Origin: Austropuccinia psidii
Taxonomy: Eukaryota; Basidiomycota; Pucciniomycetes; Pucciniales; Sphaerophragmiaceae
Reading direction: 5' to 3'
Length of the DNA: 64,000 bases
Assembly (NCBI GenBank): GCA_023105745.1
Contig: JALGQZ010000003.1
Location: 47,572,196 to 47,636,195, forward strand
Part shown: positions 1 to 11,559 of the stretch, in pieces
How the letters are laid out: every line of letters starts with the position of its first letter
Numbering within the stretch: position 1 is the stretch's first letter
Notes under the pieces: model-generated
The model's input: only the letters and a program-made list of their open reading frames with translations
The model's database searches: none
Told to the model about the DNA's origin: nothing
Program-made: the position numbers and the translations under genes

Positions 1-170
1 TTTGGCTTCCCATTTCTCTTATTGAATCTCATCTTTGTGCTGGCATTCTTCTTAGAGAAATTCAATTCTTTATTTTTATTCTCTTTATTCTTTTGGAATC
101 TTACAAGTGAGTTCCCTGATTGCTGAGTGCCAGTCAACTCTTGTTTTTCTGTCCAAGAGCCCCTGTGACA
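1..170 (+). repeat. 3' end of the 5' LTR of GypA (cut by window edge)
   Basis: These bases align with 30893-31062, the end of the downstream LTR, and both copies finish in CCCTGTGACA. The terminal TGTCAC...GTGACA inverted ends are seen in the downstream copy. I see no clear tRNA primer-binding site just after base 170. Confidence 0.88.
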
Positions 171-992
171 TTATATTAATCAACTCATAATTTCTTCTCA
201 TTCTGTTCATTCTTTCTTTACAATAATTTTATTCACTCATTTCATTGAAATTATGACTCTTTAATGCTTATGAACCTTATGATTAATTGTCACCTCTCAA
301 TTTTCTCTCATTCATTCTTCATTCAGAAAATTGAAAGCTGACACCAATTCTTTTTTGTTTCTCTCTATTAAATCTTATTCAAATCATCAAATTATTAATT
401 CATTCATAATCCAAGCGTAATATTAAATTTTCATTTGATTTTCAAATTTTTCATTAAGTTATTCAGACAAATTATTCACACCAATTTTCATATTGAATTC
501 ATTCTTCAAAAATTTTGATTTTTAAAGAAGAACTCACTTGATTTTAATTTGATTCATTAATTTGACATAAATTGATATTGACCTCAAGAAAATTGATTGA
601 CCTGAAGAATTCATTGATTTTTCTGATTTTTCACATCAACAACTTTGACATAAATTGATTTTGCCTCAAGACTTCATTTTGAATGATTGATTTTCTGCAA
701 GATTTTATTTTTGAATGATTTGACATATTGATTAATTGACTTCAAGATTTGATTTGACATTGATTGATTGATTTTCCTGAAGTTTTCATTTTGAATTATT
801 TGATTCATTGAATGCAATTTTTCATTTGATATTTAATTGATTGACTTACCTGAAGATCTCATTTTGATTTATTTATTTTTCTTCAAGATATTTATTTTGA
901 CTTTTGTCTTCAAGCTTTATTTCCAATTGCCTCAAGTTTCTCTCTTCAAATCTTGATTCCTGTTCATTTCATTTCATTCTTATCCTGAAATC
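171..992 (+). other. GypA 5' untranslated leader
   Basis: AT-rich, low-complexity sequence between the 5' LTR and the first Gag codon. It holds many loose repeats of TTGATTTTC, TGACATTGATTG and CTTCAAGATTT type between about 540 and 960. No open reading frame of note is present. It is the expected place for packaging and priming signals, but none is recognisable to me. Confidence 0.6.
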
Positions 993-2331
993 ATGCCCAT
1001 CCAACACTCAACTCCTGCAATGCAGACAAGATCTCAGGCCAGAATTCAAGATGTTCTCAATCTAACTCCAAGGGCTCCTCTTGATGGCACCCCAGCAGTT
1101 CCTCAACTGAGGGCCAAATTGGACAGAGGACCCATTTTGGAAGAAGCAGAACCATCCAGGAAGGAAGGAAGAGGGCCAAGAAGATCAAGTTCATTTTCAG
1201 GAGTAGTTGGTGGATTTCCAGGAACTTCAAAGACCATTTTCAGAGGTCTTGGGGAAGATGGTGAAGAGGAGGAGGAGATTTCTGTGGGGGAGGAAGGGTC
1301 TGATGGTACTGAAGGTGTTCCTGCTCCTGTGGGGGCATCCCAAGGTACTGAAGAACCAACTATAGCCCAGTCTGATCAGCCTGTCTCTCATCAGTCCAAA
1401 CCATCTTTATTGGAAATTATGCAGCAAATGACTCAGATTATGGCCAATCTTCAAGAAGCTTCATCCTCTCAAACATCAAGACCACCAGCCTTCAATACTC
1501 TATCTATGAAGGCACCAGAATGTCTTGACAGGACTGAACCTTTCAAAGTTAGAAGCTTTGTTCAGTCTTTTCAACTGAGTTTTCATAATGATCCGGCTAA
1601 ATTCTCTCAAGACAGAAAAGAAGGTCCTTTATGCCACTTCATTTCTCATTGGAAGGGCTGCAAAATGGATTGAGCCTTATCTTTCCAATCTCACCAATCA
1701 AGATCCAAATTACCTTCTCAATTTATGGAAGTTATTTGAATATCAACTCTTCACCTTATTAGGGGACCCAAATGAAGTCAGAAAATCTGAAGAAGAATTG
1801 GATTCTTTAAGAATGAAACAAAGTCAGAATGTATCTTTATACATTTCTGGTTTCAGAAGTCTGGTGTCAAGAATTGGAGATTGGGGTGAAAGGACTCTTA
1901 TCCACCATTTCAGGAAGGGATTGAAATCCAGAATTTTGGATCAATTGGCCTCCCATCCTTCAAGAGTTTACTCTCTTCAAGACTTAATAGACATTAGCTT
2001 GGAGCTTGATACCAGGTTCCATGAGGGGCAAAATGCAAAGAGTCATAATCAAGAGAAGAAGCCAGAAGCCTCAAAGTCAAATTCTTCTCATCCTCAAAGA
2101 TATTCAAGCTCAAGTCAAAAGAAGAAGAAGAATTTTCAGAAGAGGGACAAGCCCTATTCTTCTTTATTAAATAAAGATTTCAGAGTGGTGAATTCTGAAA
2201 AAGAAAGAAGAATCAAGGAGGGTTTATGTACCTATTGTGGTGGGAAGCATAGTCTTGAGTCCTGTTTCAAAAGGCCTCAAAACAAGATTACCCAACCATC
2301 AGGCAAATTTCCCAGCCAGAGAAAAGCCTGA
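993..2331 (+). pseudogene. gag: GypA Gag, frameshifted
   Basis: Structural (capsid/nucleocapsid) protein of the retrotransposon. The first frame (993-1673) gives a basic and acidic N-terminus followed by a coiled, Gln-rich stretch (LLEIMQQMTQIMANLQ). The second frame (1588-2331) continues the Gag capsid-like region (GRAAKWIEPYLSNL) and a Ser/Lys-rich tail. It ends in a zinc knuckle of the form C-X2-C-X3-H-X4-C (CTYCGGKHSLESC, about 2228-2266). The frames overlap, and the switch falls in an A-rich tract near 1613-1624, consistent with a one-base indel. The start at 993 is the first ATG after the leader. The gene is followed after 119 bases by the protease region in another frame. Confidence 0.85.
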
Positions 2332-2450
2332 GTGAAAGCCATGTTGTGTTCAATGGTCTTCACTTTTTTGCATCCAGAGCACAATTGTGAATTCTGAATA
2401 CTGGTGTTAAAAATTTTCTTAAATTCTTTGTTTTCTCTTCTCTCTCTGAT

Positions 2451-4138
2451 ATGTTTTACAGTATTCTCATTGATTCTGGTGCTACCAACTCATTTATTGC
2501 AAAGCAGTTTGCCCACAAGTATTCTTTGACCATGTCAGAACTCCCAGAGAAAATTCCCCTTATTATTCTTGACTCCTCAGAGTCTCCTTCTCTATTTGCC
2601 ACTCACCATACTAAATATATGGTTGAGCTCCCTTCCTTCCCAAGCTTTGAACGGGACTTTTTAGTCATTTATACTCCCGAGGGAGAAGAGCTCACATTGG
2701 GAATGGACTTTCTCAATCATTTTAATCCATCTATTGATTGGAGGCAAGGGCTGATCACCTTCAATGCTGATCCTAAGGACTATCATGATCCTTCAAAATC
2801 TTTCAGTAATGAATTTTCTTCTTCCAAATCATGTGCAGCTCTGGTTGGTGATTCTAGAACACCATCATTTCCATCTTCTGTCCATATTCCTTCTCTTAAT
2901 TCCCATCAGTCATTACTATTATCTAGAGATTAAGTCTTGAAAGAGATTAAAGATGTTGGAGAAGATAATTATGTATCTTCACTTCATCTCTTCTTTGGGA
3001 ATATGGACCTTCCTACTTCATCTTATCATGACTCCCTGGAGGAGTTGTGGGATGAAGAGGAAGAGCCAGAAGAAATAGAAACCATGATGAAGGTTGTTCC
3101 TTCTGTTTACCACCAGTACTTGGATTTATTCTCCAAGGTGAAAGCAGAGAAATTTCCTCCTCACCGCACCTGTGATAATCACATTGAGCTGGAGGGGTCT
3201 CTACCTCCAGTTGTGTTGATCTACTCTTTATCAAACCAAGAGTCATATACACTCAGGGCCTACATTTCAGAGAATGTAGAGAAAGGTTTCATCTTTCCAA
3301 GCTCCTCTTCAACAAGAGAACCTGTCCTCTTTGTCAGAAAGAAAGATGGTGGCCTCTGTTTGTGTGTTGATTACCGCAAAATCAATGCTGTTACTAGGAA
3401 GAACCAGTATCCTGTTCCTCCTATTAATTAGCTTCTTACTGTTTTCAATGGTTCTTCTATCTTCTCCAATATTGATTTTCATGGTGCATATAACCTTCTC
3501 ATAATCAAGGAAGGTGATGAATATTTGACATGTTTTAGAGCTAAATATGGCAGCTATGAGTATTTGGTTATGCCATTTGGGCTCACCAATTCTCCTGCCT
3601 CTTTTCAAAACCTTGTCAATGGTATTTTTTATGATTTGCCTGATATTTATGTTGTGGTTTATTTGGATGACATCATGGTCTTTTCCAAATCTGAAGAAGA
3701 AAATATCACTCATGTGTCCACTGTTCTTTCCAGTGTCAGAGCCAATAACCTCTTTTCTAAGGCCTCCAAGTGCCTATTTCATGTTTCTAGTGTAGAGTAC
3801 CTAGGTTATGTTGTTTCTTCTGAAGGCCTCAAGATGGACCAAGCAAAAGTCCAGAAAATCCTCAATTGGACACCTACAAGAAACCTCAAGGCACTTCAAT
3901 CATTCCTTAGCTTTGCCAATTTTCATTGCCGTTTCATCAAGAATTATTCAAAGAAGATTAGTTCACTCACAAGTTTCCTCAATAAAGATTCCTGTTTTCC
4001 CCTCAATGAGGAAGCTCTTAGACAGTTTCATCAACTCAAAGAGGCATTCACCATTTCTCCAATCCTTTCTCACTTTCATCCTTCTCTACCCACCATTGTA
4101 GAGACTGATTCATCAGATTATGCCTTGGGTGCTGTACT
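2451..4138 (+). pseudogene. pol: GypA Pol, 5' part: protease, reverse transcriptase, start of RNase H
   Basis: The N-terminal half of the polyprotein that processes Gag-Pol and copies the RNA. The aspartic protease motif is IDSGATNSF (about 2469-2495). RT motifs follow in the same frame: VDYRKINA near 3367, MPFGLTNSPASF near 3571, and the catalytic YLDD at about 3660-3671. RNase H begins with ETDSSDYALGAVL just before 4138. The reading frame is continuous apart from two in-frame stops, TAA at 2931-2933 and TAG at 3429-3431. The TAG sits where related elements have Gln, so a C-to-T change is likely. The frame ends abruptly at the CACTA insertion and resumes at 26784 without loss of phase. Confidence 0.9.
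4136..4138. repeat. Left target-site duplication (ACT) of the CACTA-like transposon
   Basis: ACT lies directly before CACCAGGG. The same three bases follow CCCTGGTG at 26781-26783. Joining the flanks through a single ACT restores the Ala-Val-Leu-Ser-Gln phase of GypA RNase H. A 3-bp duplication is characteristic of the CACTA (En/Spm) superfamily. Confidence 0.9.
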
Positions 4139-4184
4139 CACCAGGGCATATCTCGTGTCAATTGTCAGCAATTGACTTCACATC
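4139..4184 (+). repeat. Left terminal inverted repeat, CACTA-like copy 1
   Basis: Begins CACCAGGG. By eye, 35 of 46 bases match the reverse complement of 26735-26780 and 39 of 46 match the left end of the second copy at 62391. Most differences are transitions at CpG positions. Confidence 0.9.
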
Positions 4185-4255
4185 AAGCAAACGTCAAGCA
4201 GGATAAAAGTCGAGCTCAGGTCAAGCAAAAATCAAGCGAACGTTGAGCACATGTC
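4182..4255 (+). repeat. Left subterminal repeats (TCAAGC motif)
   Basis: Four copies of TCAAGC, mostly within the context ACGTCAAGC, plus related GTCGAGC and GTTGAGC, are packed into about 70 bases directly inside the terminal repeat. The same cluster is present in the second copy at 62434-62508. Subterminal repeats of this kind bind the TnpA-type partner protein in plant CACTA elements. That role here is inferred. Confidence 0.7.
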
Positions 4256-5104
4256 CCACTCTTGTCTTACACCAAATCCTGTGACATCCACCAATATTGG
4301 TTCCCCTGTGCCTTCAACTCAGATTCCTCACCACCTGATCATCCCGCAACTGTCCGATGGTTGGTAAAAGTTACCCAATACCCGCCTGTTTGCACAAACA
4401 CACATCAAAGAGGTCCTTCAGCCAGTCTTGATGTAGGCGGGGGGTTTGACTCCACCAGGTCATTGTCATTTTGCAGATGACACTGGTAGAGCCCGCCCCA
4501 CAATACCGGGGGTGCCAGTGTGTGTGTGTGTGTGACGGGCACACCATGGCCAAATGATTTGTTGTCCTAATTTTGTGTAGCCATGAATCAGCTAGATCAG
4601 CAGGAGGGGGTGACATGGTTAGAGCCTGCTGCACAATGCAGTGGGTGCATGGGTTACACATGCACACAAAGGCAATACATGTGAGGGCCTAATGTCAGGT
4701 GGCATTGACCATTTGTGGGTGACACATGAAACCACTCTTGGCAGGTGCTCTTGCATGTGCATTGGCGGGTGCGGGTGCATTGGCGGGTGCAGGTGCGCTT
4801 GCGTGTGCATTGGCAGGTGTGGGTGCAGGTGCGTTTGCCGGTGCGCAAGGGCCGATTCCCCTTCCAACATGATGATGGCGCAGTTAGAAATTTTGGATGC
4901 TGTGAAAGGTGAGTGTGTGGGTCATTTGATCATTGAACTTGGCTTATACACACTGTACCCAATGTCAAAATAGTAAGTTCTTTGTGGCAATGTGAAATAA
5001 TGGGCTTTGCTTGTCACAACTACATGTCTCTGTCACTAAATTTTGAGGCAGTTATCTCACTAGCAAAATTGCTAATGAATCTGAGATATTTGCATTTTTG
5101 TAGA
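4256..5104. other. Subterminal non-coding region with G-rich array
   Basis: No supported gene. It contains a short GT microsatellite near 4518-4532. From about 4741 to 4852 it holds a degenerate array built on GCATTGGCGGGTGCGGGT. The corresponding region of copy 2 (62724-62912) has a longer version of the array. The flanks, such as the stretch from 4869 to 5104, are nearly identical between the two copies. Open frames across the array are compositional artefacts. Confidence 0.7.
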
Positions 5105-8100
5105 CTAAATATCATGAAATAACGGCTTTATCATTAGAAGCAGTCCACATGACAGAACTTTGTTATCATACAGTACACAGTTACCTTCTATTTCTTCTTC
5201 AGATATAATCAAGTGTCCATCATCAAAACCAACAGCTTTATAAATATTCAGATGCGGCCAATCTGGTAAGAAATTCACATCAATCTTCAAAGTTTTCAAG
5301 ATCAGGATTTATTGTTCAGTATGCTAGATGGCCCAGAGACTTTAAAAATGCTATTAATAATACAAAATCGTCATGAGTTGCCCCTCAGAAAACATATCAC
5401 ACTGTTTCTGACATTTTTGGATTCAGTTGAAAATATATGGTTCCCAATATTAATGTTTGAAAGTGGAAAATACCAAGGTGAGACAATCCTTGAAGTGGGA
5501 GGACTTGTGGATTGCACGGTAGTGTCTAAGCTGATCCAATCAACTATTTACCTTGTTGCATGAAAATTCTGTAAGTACTCAACCAGGCAATCAAAATTTT
5601 CTTGGTCATGGCGGGATGGCTTGTTATATTTATGGTGATTGAACAGGGCAGGTGGCTGTTATTCAAAAAGCTGTTTTATTTAATATGGCACGGATGGGGA
5701 TTTCAGGAGAACGGAAAGGTTGGAACATCGACAGATATGTTGAAGTAAGGTTTTATCTATATCATCTATTCAGAGTTGCAAGAAGTTATTCTTATTCAGT
5801 TCAGGTGTTTGATCAATGTGAATAGATTGATCTTATTAATTGACGTACATATTTTGTTATTGGTTGGCATTCTTGCAAATACTCCAATCAAGCGCGCATA
5901 ACCCCATGTGGCTGAGGCTTGTGCTGGGCCCCAACGTTGGAAGAGTTTGGGAATATGATCAGCAAAATGATTATTTGGTTTACTTTTCTGTTTTAGGAAC
6001 AGGTGTTGATTGGAAAGGCAGAATTTTTTTCCAATGTTCAGCAAATGCAGTCGCATCATCTATAGAAACAGTCCAACTTGTGGCAATTTTGATAGCACTA
6101 ATCAAATGGAATGTATTCTTGGTTAGTTCATTTTCAAGTTCTTCTGACTGACCCATTTTTCTTTTAATTTTGGCAGATTGGTGTACATGTAATGAAATCT
6201 GTTGACTAAGCATTAAAAATGGAATATAGACCTTATATAAGAGAACCCATTCAGTGGCTTTTAAGCTACCATGAGAGGGGGAAACCATGTTGCAAGGTAC
6301 TCTTGTCCATGATGAGGGAATTATCGTCTCAGATATGATTTGTCGGAGATGCTCCGGAGCCTCACCCTTGATCTGGTGATCACTCAGTGCAGTGATATCC
6401 AATTCAGAGGGGATTTCAGAAGTGGGGATGTAATCCACATCAAATGAAGGAATCTCTGCAGAACCACTAGATGGATGTTCCGTGTGAGGGGTGGGCATTG
6501 GGAAGTAGTGGGGAGTGGCTCATTTATTATTTTTGCTGCTTCTCTTCTCAGGGAGAAAGACTCTCTCAATGTGATTTTATCAAGAGAGCTGTTGGAGGTC
6601 ATGGAATCTGAGTCTCAACTGTTGGTGTCATTGGATTTCCTGCGGGACCTGAGGTAAATTTTTGATTTGGACTCTGGAATGCACACTTTGAAAGTTGCAT
6701 GATCCTTCAAAATTCCAAGTATTAAATTATGCATTATGTCAAGATTAACCATTCTGGTTGAATCCCAATACGGAAGGTCTTCTAAAATTGAATATCGCAA
6801 TCCATACTCAGAGAAAATGGCTTGTCTTTGTTGTGGGGTTGCCCGAAGCCATTTGGCAATGGTTGATTTATGATTTTGATATGAGCGTATGTAGTGAAAT
6901 TGAGGACCAATTTCTTTAATTTGAGCTTTGTGAATGGTGCCAAAATTACAAAAGTGGTTGCCTGAATGGGAAATAAATCCAGTAAGCTTGCGCATGCATG
7001 GCGACAACATCCGCAATGCCTGTGAGAATGGCAACATGGATAAAGGATCCTGATGGACCTGTTGAGGTGGGTGAAAAATGGTAACCTTGCCATAGCTCTT
7101 TGAGCTCCTTGATGAGTGGCATTAATAGGTAATTCAATTGAAGGGAAGTTGGCTCCTTTGGACCAGGGATGATTTGTACAACATAGACATTCTCTGGCTT
7201 CAATCTTTCACTTGGGGGGAGATTAAGACAAATAAGCATGATAGGTCCAATGCTGGCCAACTGGGTTGAATTTCCATGTGCATTAAACCAGTCCACATAA
7301 ATGGAGAAGGCCAATGCACCAGGAATGGACATGAATGGGGGTCATTGATATTTCTAGTACCAATGAGGCGTCTCCAGACCAACCCATCCCAGAAATCACA
7401 TTTTGGGGAACCTTTGGGAGTTTTGGATTGTTGATGTTGATGCAGAATTTCCATAATTCCAGCCTGCTGGAGAAATCTGGCAAGCCAATTTTTGAATGGT
7501 TGATAAATGAAATGTTTTGTTGGTATAAAACTTTGCTTCATGTTGGTTGTGTTTTGGGTTTAGGGTTGTAATGAATAGATGAATTTGCCTAATGATTGTG
7601 TGCAAGGGGGATCATGATCATTTGGGTCATTATGGCGTTGAAAGTGTGGTTGGTCAGTTGTGACTGATATAGTAAGGCCATTAATAGAGAAACATTGAGG
7701 ACAACATATATAGTTTTGAATCACTGGTTCCAATTGGAGATATTCAAATATGGTACTCGTATCTTGAGGTATATGGAATGCAGGAGTGGGGGACCACCGG
7801 AGGTTGAGATGCTGGACTTGATCAGCAGGTTTATGGTGGGGTTGAGAATGCATGAAGCCCTGCGGGGTATGTAATACCTTAATGATAGAATGGCAGATAT
7901 TATCATTCCAAGGTCCTGTGGGGGAAGGGTTTGACTGCTGCTGTATGGTTTCTGTGCAGTTGGATGGAGACCCGGTGCTGTGGAGAAGGTGCTTTGGGTC
8001 AATGGTGAATAATCAGCTGGGAATATTTGATCCAATAGAAGTTTTGGGCACTCATATCCTGATTCAGAAGTAGGGATGTTTGGAAGAGACTTGGGTGCAA

Positions 8101-8248
8101 TGGTTGATTTGAGCTTTTTAATGTGCTGTTTATATTGGAAAGGTGTGAAAGCAACTCCGTGCCTATCACCCTCAGGGGAAGAGTGTGTTTGAGTTGAGCA
8201 GTGTTGACACATGCATATACGCATTGAGGAATAGCGGCGGGTTGTCAT
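5105..8248 (-). pseudogene. Tnp2-family (CACTA) transposase, broken copy
   Basis: The transposase that would excise and insert the element. Reading on the minus strand from 8248 there is a Cys-rich N-terminus (CMCQHCSTQ). A second Cys pair follows (CCPQCFS, about 7690). The conserved Tnp2 core has the wording NVYVVQIIPGPKEP, KELWQGYHF and GIADVVAM (about 7190-7010), then PYWDSTRMVNLDIMHNLILG (about 6765-6700). After this comes a Ser/Pro-rich linker (about 6650-6400). The C-terminal domain includes RWGPAQASATWGY (about 5930). It is completed by an exon (5105-5765) ending in FHDI and a TAG stop. An 83-bp intron (5766-5848, GTACGT donor) matches the position and length of the intron in copy 2. 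The frame changes several times, so this copy is inactive. The match to Tnp2 (Pfam PF02992) is from memory of the family. Confidence 0.85.
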
Positions 8249-9198
8249 TGTTGCAGGAATTGGGAGTATGGTTGGTTTGTGTATAAATATCTATGGCTGA
8301 TGTGAAAGTGTTTAGGAGTGTTATTAATTGGAAAGAAAATTGAGTGATTATTTATGAGGGGGGAGATGATTTGAGCCATCTGAGAATTTTATCCCATTTG
8401 TAATGGTGTGTGAGCTGCAGCTGATACAGTGTAAAATGTCTCATCTGTATGGCAGAATTGGTTAGGAGTTTTATTGGGTAAAATGCCAAGCTGCTCAATG
8501 CTCATACATATTCTATTTTATTTACACATGGTGATACTGCGGTTTTAACCCTTGAGGGGCGTTCCAATAGGGATGTGTCAACATTGAATTGAGGGGATTG
8601 ACCTTCAAACCATGTATGCTGGAACGCCATTGTACATGGCTTAAACCTTATTACAGACATTACGATATAACTCTATTACAAAAGGGGTTGGAGTTCAGCT
8701 AAAGTCTTGGTATTTGGTTTGAGTGCAGCAGGCTTTTAATTGGTTGGAATGTGATTTGGATTGTATCGCCTTTCTTGAAAAGGTGATGTCTCTTTTGTGG
8801 GTAAATCCTTCATGAATATACCCCTTTACAGATGTACAATGCTGCGGAATTTCAATGCATATATTGGCAGTTTGGATAATTCACAAAATGTAACAATGGG
8901 GAGGCGGAAATGTTACCAAATATGATTACTTATGGATGATGGGTCCCCTTTGAGATCAAGGGAATATTACATTATATGGTGGTAGGCTGTGCAGGGTGGT
9001 TTCCGACAAAAGGGAGGATCTCAAGAGGAGCTAGGGAGGATTCTCCTAAAAAGAGGCTTATTAGACTTCCAATAAGACTCTTTTTGAAATATTCATAGAA
9101 TATCTCTATTCTAAATTTGAAAAGATTTCATCTCATATCACTCTATTTTATCATAATACTGAGGTGTTTTATCTAGTTAAAAATATTACTGTACTTTT
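8249..9198. promoter_or_regulatory. Divergent intergenic region between transposase and the 9199 gene
   Basis: About 950 bases separate two genes read away from each other, so this is the likely shared promoter region. A TATA-like TATAAATA lies at 8282-8289, just upstream of the transposase start. I see no open frame of note and no clear repeat. Nothing further can be assigned. Confidence 0.5.
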
Positions 9199-10810
9199 TT
9201 GGCCCTTATGTCATCTTCCAAGTCATATAAATCCCGTTCAGATTCTGTTCATGACTCAGATAGTGAATCTAGCATAGAATATGTTCAATCACAGTCACCA
9301 TTGAGTCCCAACATTCCTCTCACAACCCCTATCACATCCTCAATGAATGTATCAGGTCTTAACATTGATGTGGGAAATCCAAAGGCTCCAAATTCAAGCA
9401 CTTGGTCGATCCCAAATATTTCCGTCACTCCAATTCCCCCGAATCCCACTAATACACAAATGCATGTGTCTCAGGGGCCAGAAGGCACACCTCAAATCTC
9501 ATCAAACGCTAATCCCCAGTCAAAATTTCCATGTGTGTTCCTCCTTAATCCCAGTCGGAATCCAGTCGCATCCCAGGATCCCTTTGGCCAAAGTAAACAG
9601 CCAACCCTCAATATTCCATCAGGATCTCAGCCTCATGTGGGCAATGAAAGGCGCATGGATGGGGGGCAACAAAAAAGACCATTGGAGAAGGTAACTTGGA
9701 GTGGTCTGTCAGAGGGAAATCCAGGATTGACGCTTCATAAAAGTAAGTCATTTTAATTTTTGAGTATAACCCTTTTTTCAATTTGATATTTTTGTTTCAT
9801 GGGTTAGATATGGCACCTGAAGGTAAGTCAGTCCAATCTCAGGAGCCAATTGAAGATTGTGAGTATGACCAGTCTTCATTAATTTTTTGATGTGATAACT
9901 GATGATGTGCATGGCAGGTGATGAACTTTATGCATCTTCACCTCTGGTCCATAAAGAGAAAGTAACTGGGCGTCATCATCCATATGCCTCCAAACCAAGA
10001 ACAGCTCATGCCAGTTCATCAAGAGAAAAAATGGTGGATAATGAGGATGAGAACATGTCTCTGACTGAAATGGAAACAAATGATGAACCAAGGAGGGACA
10101 ATTTCACGGCGCATGAGCATGGCACTCAGTCAAATAGTGAGTTCACCCATCCTCAAATGCCCCTTGCCCAGAGTATGCTTGAACAATCTGAGGTCAGACA
10201 GCAAAGGAACCAGGCTTGTAAAGCTCACAATGTGGCAAAACGTTCAAGCCAGAAGGAGCAACAAAAATGGCTGAAAGCAGAACTTCCAGAGAATGTCCAT
10301 GGAATGAGATCAGCAGTACATACCCATTGCCTGTTCCTACTCAAAGTTAGGGATAAGGATTTTTCCTCACTACCAGCACCACCAAGCACAGAAGAGCATG
10401 AAATTGCAATTCAAGTGGCTGGTCATCTCGGATATGTCCCCAATGATGTTTTCAATGAGCCATCAACACAGTTTCAGTCTCAGGGTTTCCAAAGCTACTT
10501 CAAAAATGAGCTCCACAAGCTAGGACTAAAGCGATTCACTTGGGACTGGGAGAGCTCATGGCAAAATCTGTTCAATGAGCTGAGGTCTATGGTGTTTTAC
10601 CATACATTCCGTCTTGCACTTGTCAGCAACAAGTATCATCATTACTGTTGGAACAAGGATCATAATAACTATGGGGTTGTGGCGGCTTTAATGGAGCAAT
10701 ATTTAACTTATGTGAAAAGAGAATGGAAGTCTATTCAAAAGGATGCGGAGTATTTGGTTAAAAAGAAGGAGAATCAAAAGCTTGCAAAGATTCATCAAAG
10801 GGTTAATTAA
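9199..10810 (+). CDS. Unknown transposon cargo protein, three exons or more
   Basis: I do not recognise a named domain. The start ATG at 9199 opens a Ser/Pro/Asn-rich, probably disordered N-terminus (SDSVHDSDSESS). Exon 1 ends at 9742, followed by an intron 9743-9807 (GTAAGT...TTAG). Exon 2 is 9808-9858, followed by an intron 9859-9917 (GTGAGT...GCAG). Exon 3 starts at 9918, and the phase is kept across both joins. Exon 3 holds a basic helix (SSQKEQQKWLKAELPENVHG) and a region rich in Trp, His and Tyr (FTWDWESSWQNLFNELRSM). It ends in a Lys-rich segment and TAA. Codons resume at about 10836 (DYVHTCERRCEWCDMAKF) after a possible intron but hit a stop near 10943, so the 3' end is probably decayed and true coding may have reached about 11240. 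It faces the transposase gene head to head. Confidence 0.55.
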
Positions 10811-11559
10811 TGTATCTCTTCTTCATTGTGAGGAAAGAATGATGATGATCTAGTTGATTATGTGCATACCTGTGAGCGCCGTTGTGAATGGTGTGATATG
10901 GCTAAATTTCTCATTCTAGCATCACAATTCAATGACCCTTGAGTATGCTCAGATACTGAGGAGGTACTGGAAAATGGCCGTCAAGTTTACCGCAAAGTGG
11001 GATTATTCTGGCGCTCCCAGTTATTTAATGAATTGGTAATTGCATTAAAAAAAAGGGTAAAAAAACTATTGATAGATTGCCAGAATTACGATTGACAGAT
11101 GATGGTGATATTCTGGAAGGCGTATCATTTCAGGTATTTTATCAAGATTGGCTCAAAAGCTATAGTAAGATGCAGACTAGCGCCCTCAAAATACTTGACA
11201 TGCCAGCTATTAGGCCAAATGGTGATGCTCTGCAATAACTTAGTAATATAAATGTATAGCACCGTTACACATTAACATTTTGTGAATTATTTGTGCAGGT
11301 GTAATACAATCTGATTATTTTGTCTTAAAGATGCAACAACTTGATAAATATGTCAGAATATAGACAATATGAGTTGGAATGTATCACCGTCTCCCTTAGA
11401 AATAATACTCTATTGCTCATTTTCATTGAGGAAATATTGAAGGAGTTTGATCCAGCACATGGTGTTCATAATTGTGGACCTGTGCCAGGGTGCGCAGGTG
11501 TGATCAACTTGGTCAAACGCAAATTATATAATATCAGTAAGGCTCACACAGTTAATGTT

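Noticed and set aside
171..200. Initiator-Met tRNA primer-binding site after the GypA LTR
   Set aside because: No TGGTATCAGAG-like match is present next to the LTR. The primer may be different or self-supplied.
4641..4973. Possible Gly/Cys-rich gene in the G-rich subterminal array
   Set aside because: Open frames on both strands and in several frames follow the GT/GC-rich repeat. Copy 2 has different frames and lengths, so they are compositional.
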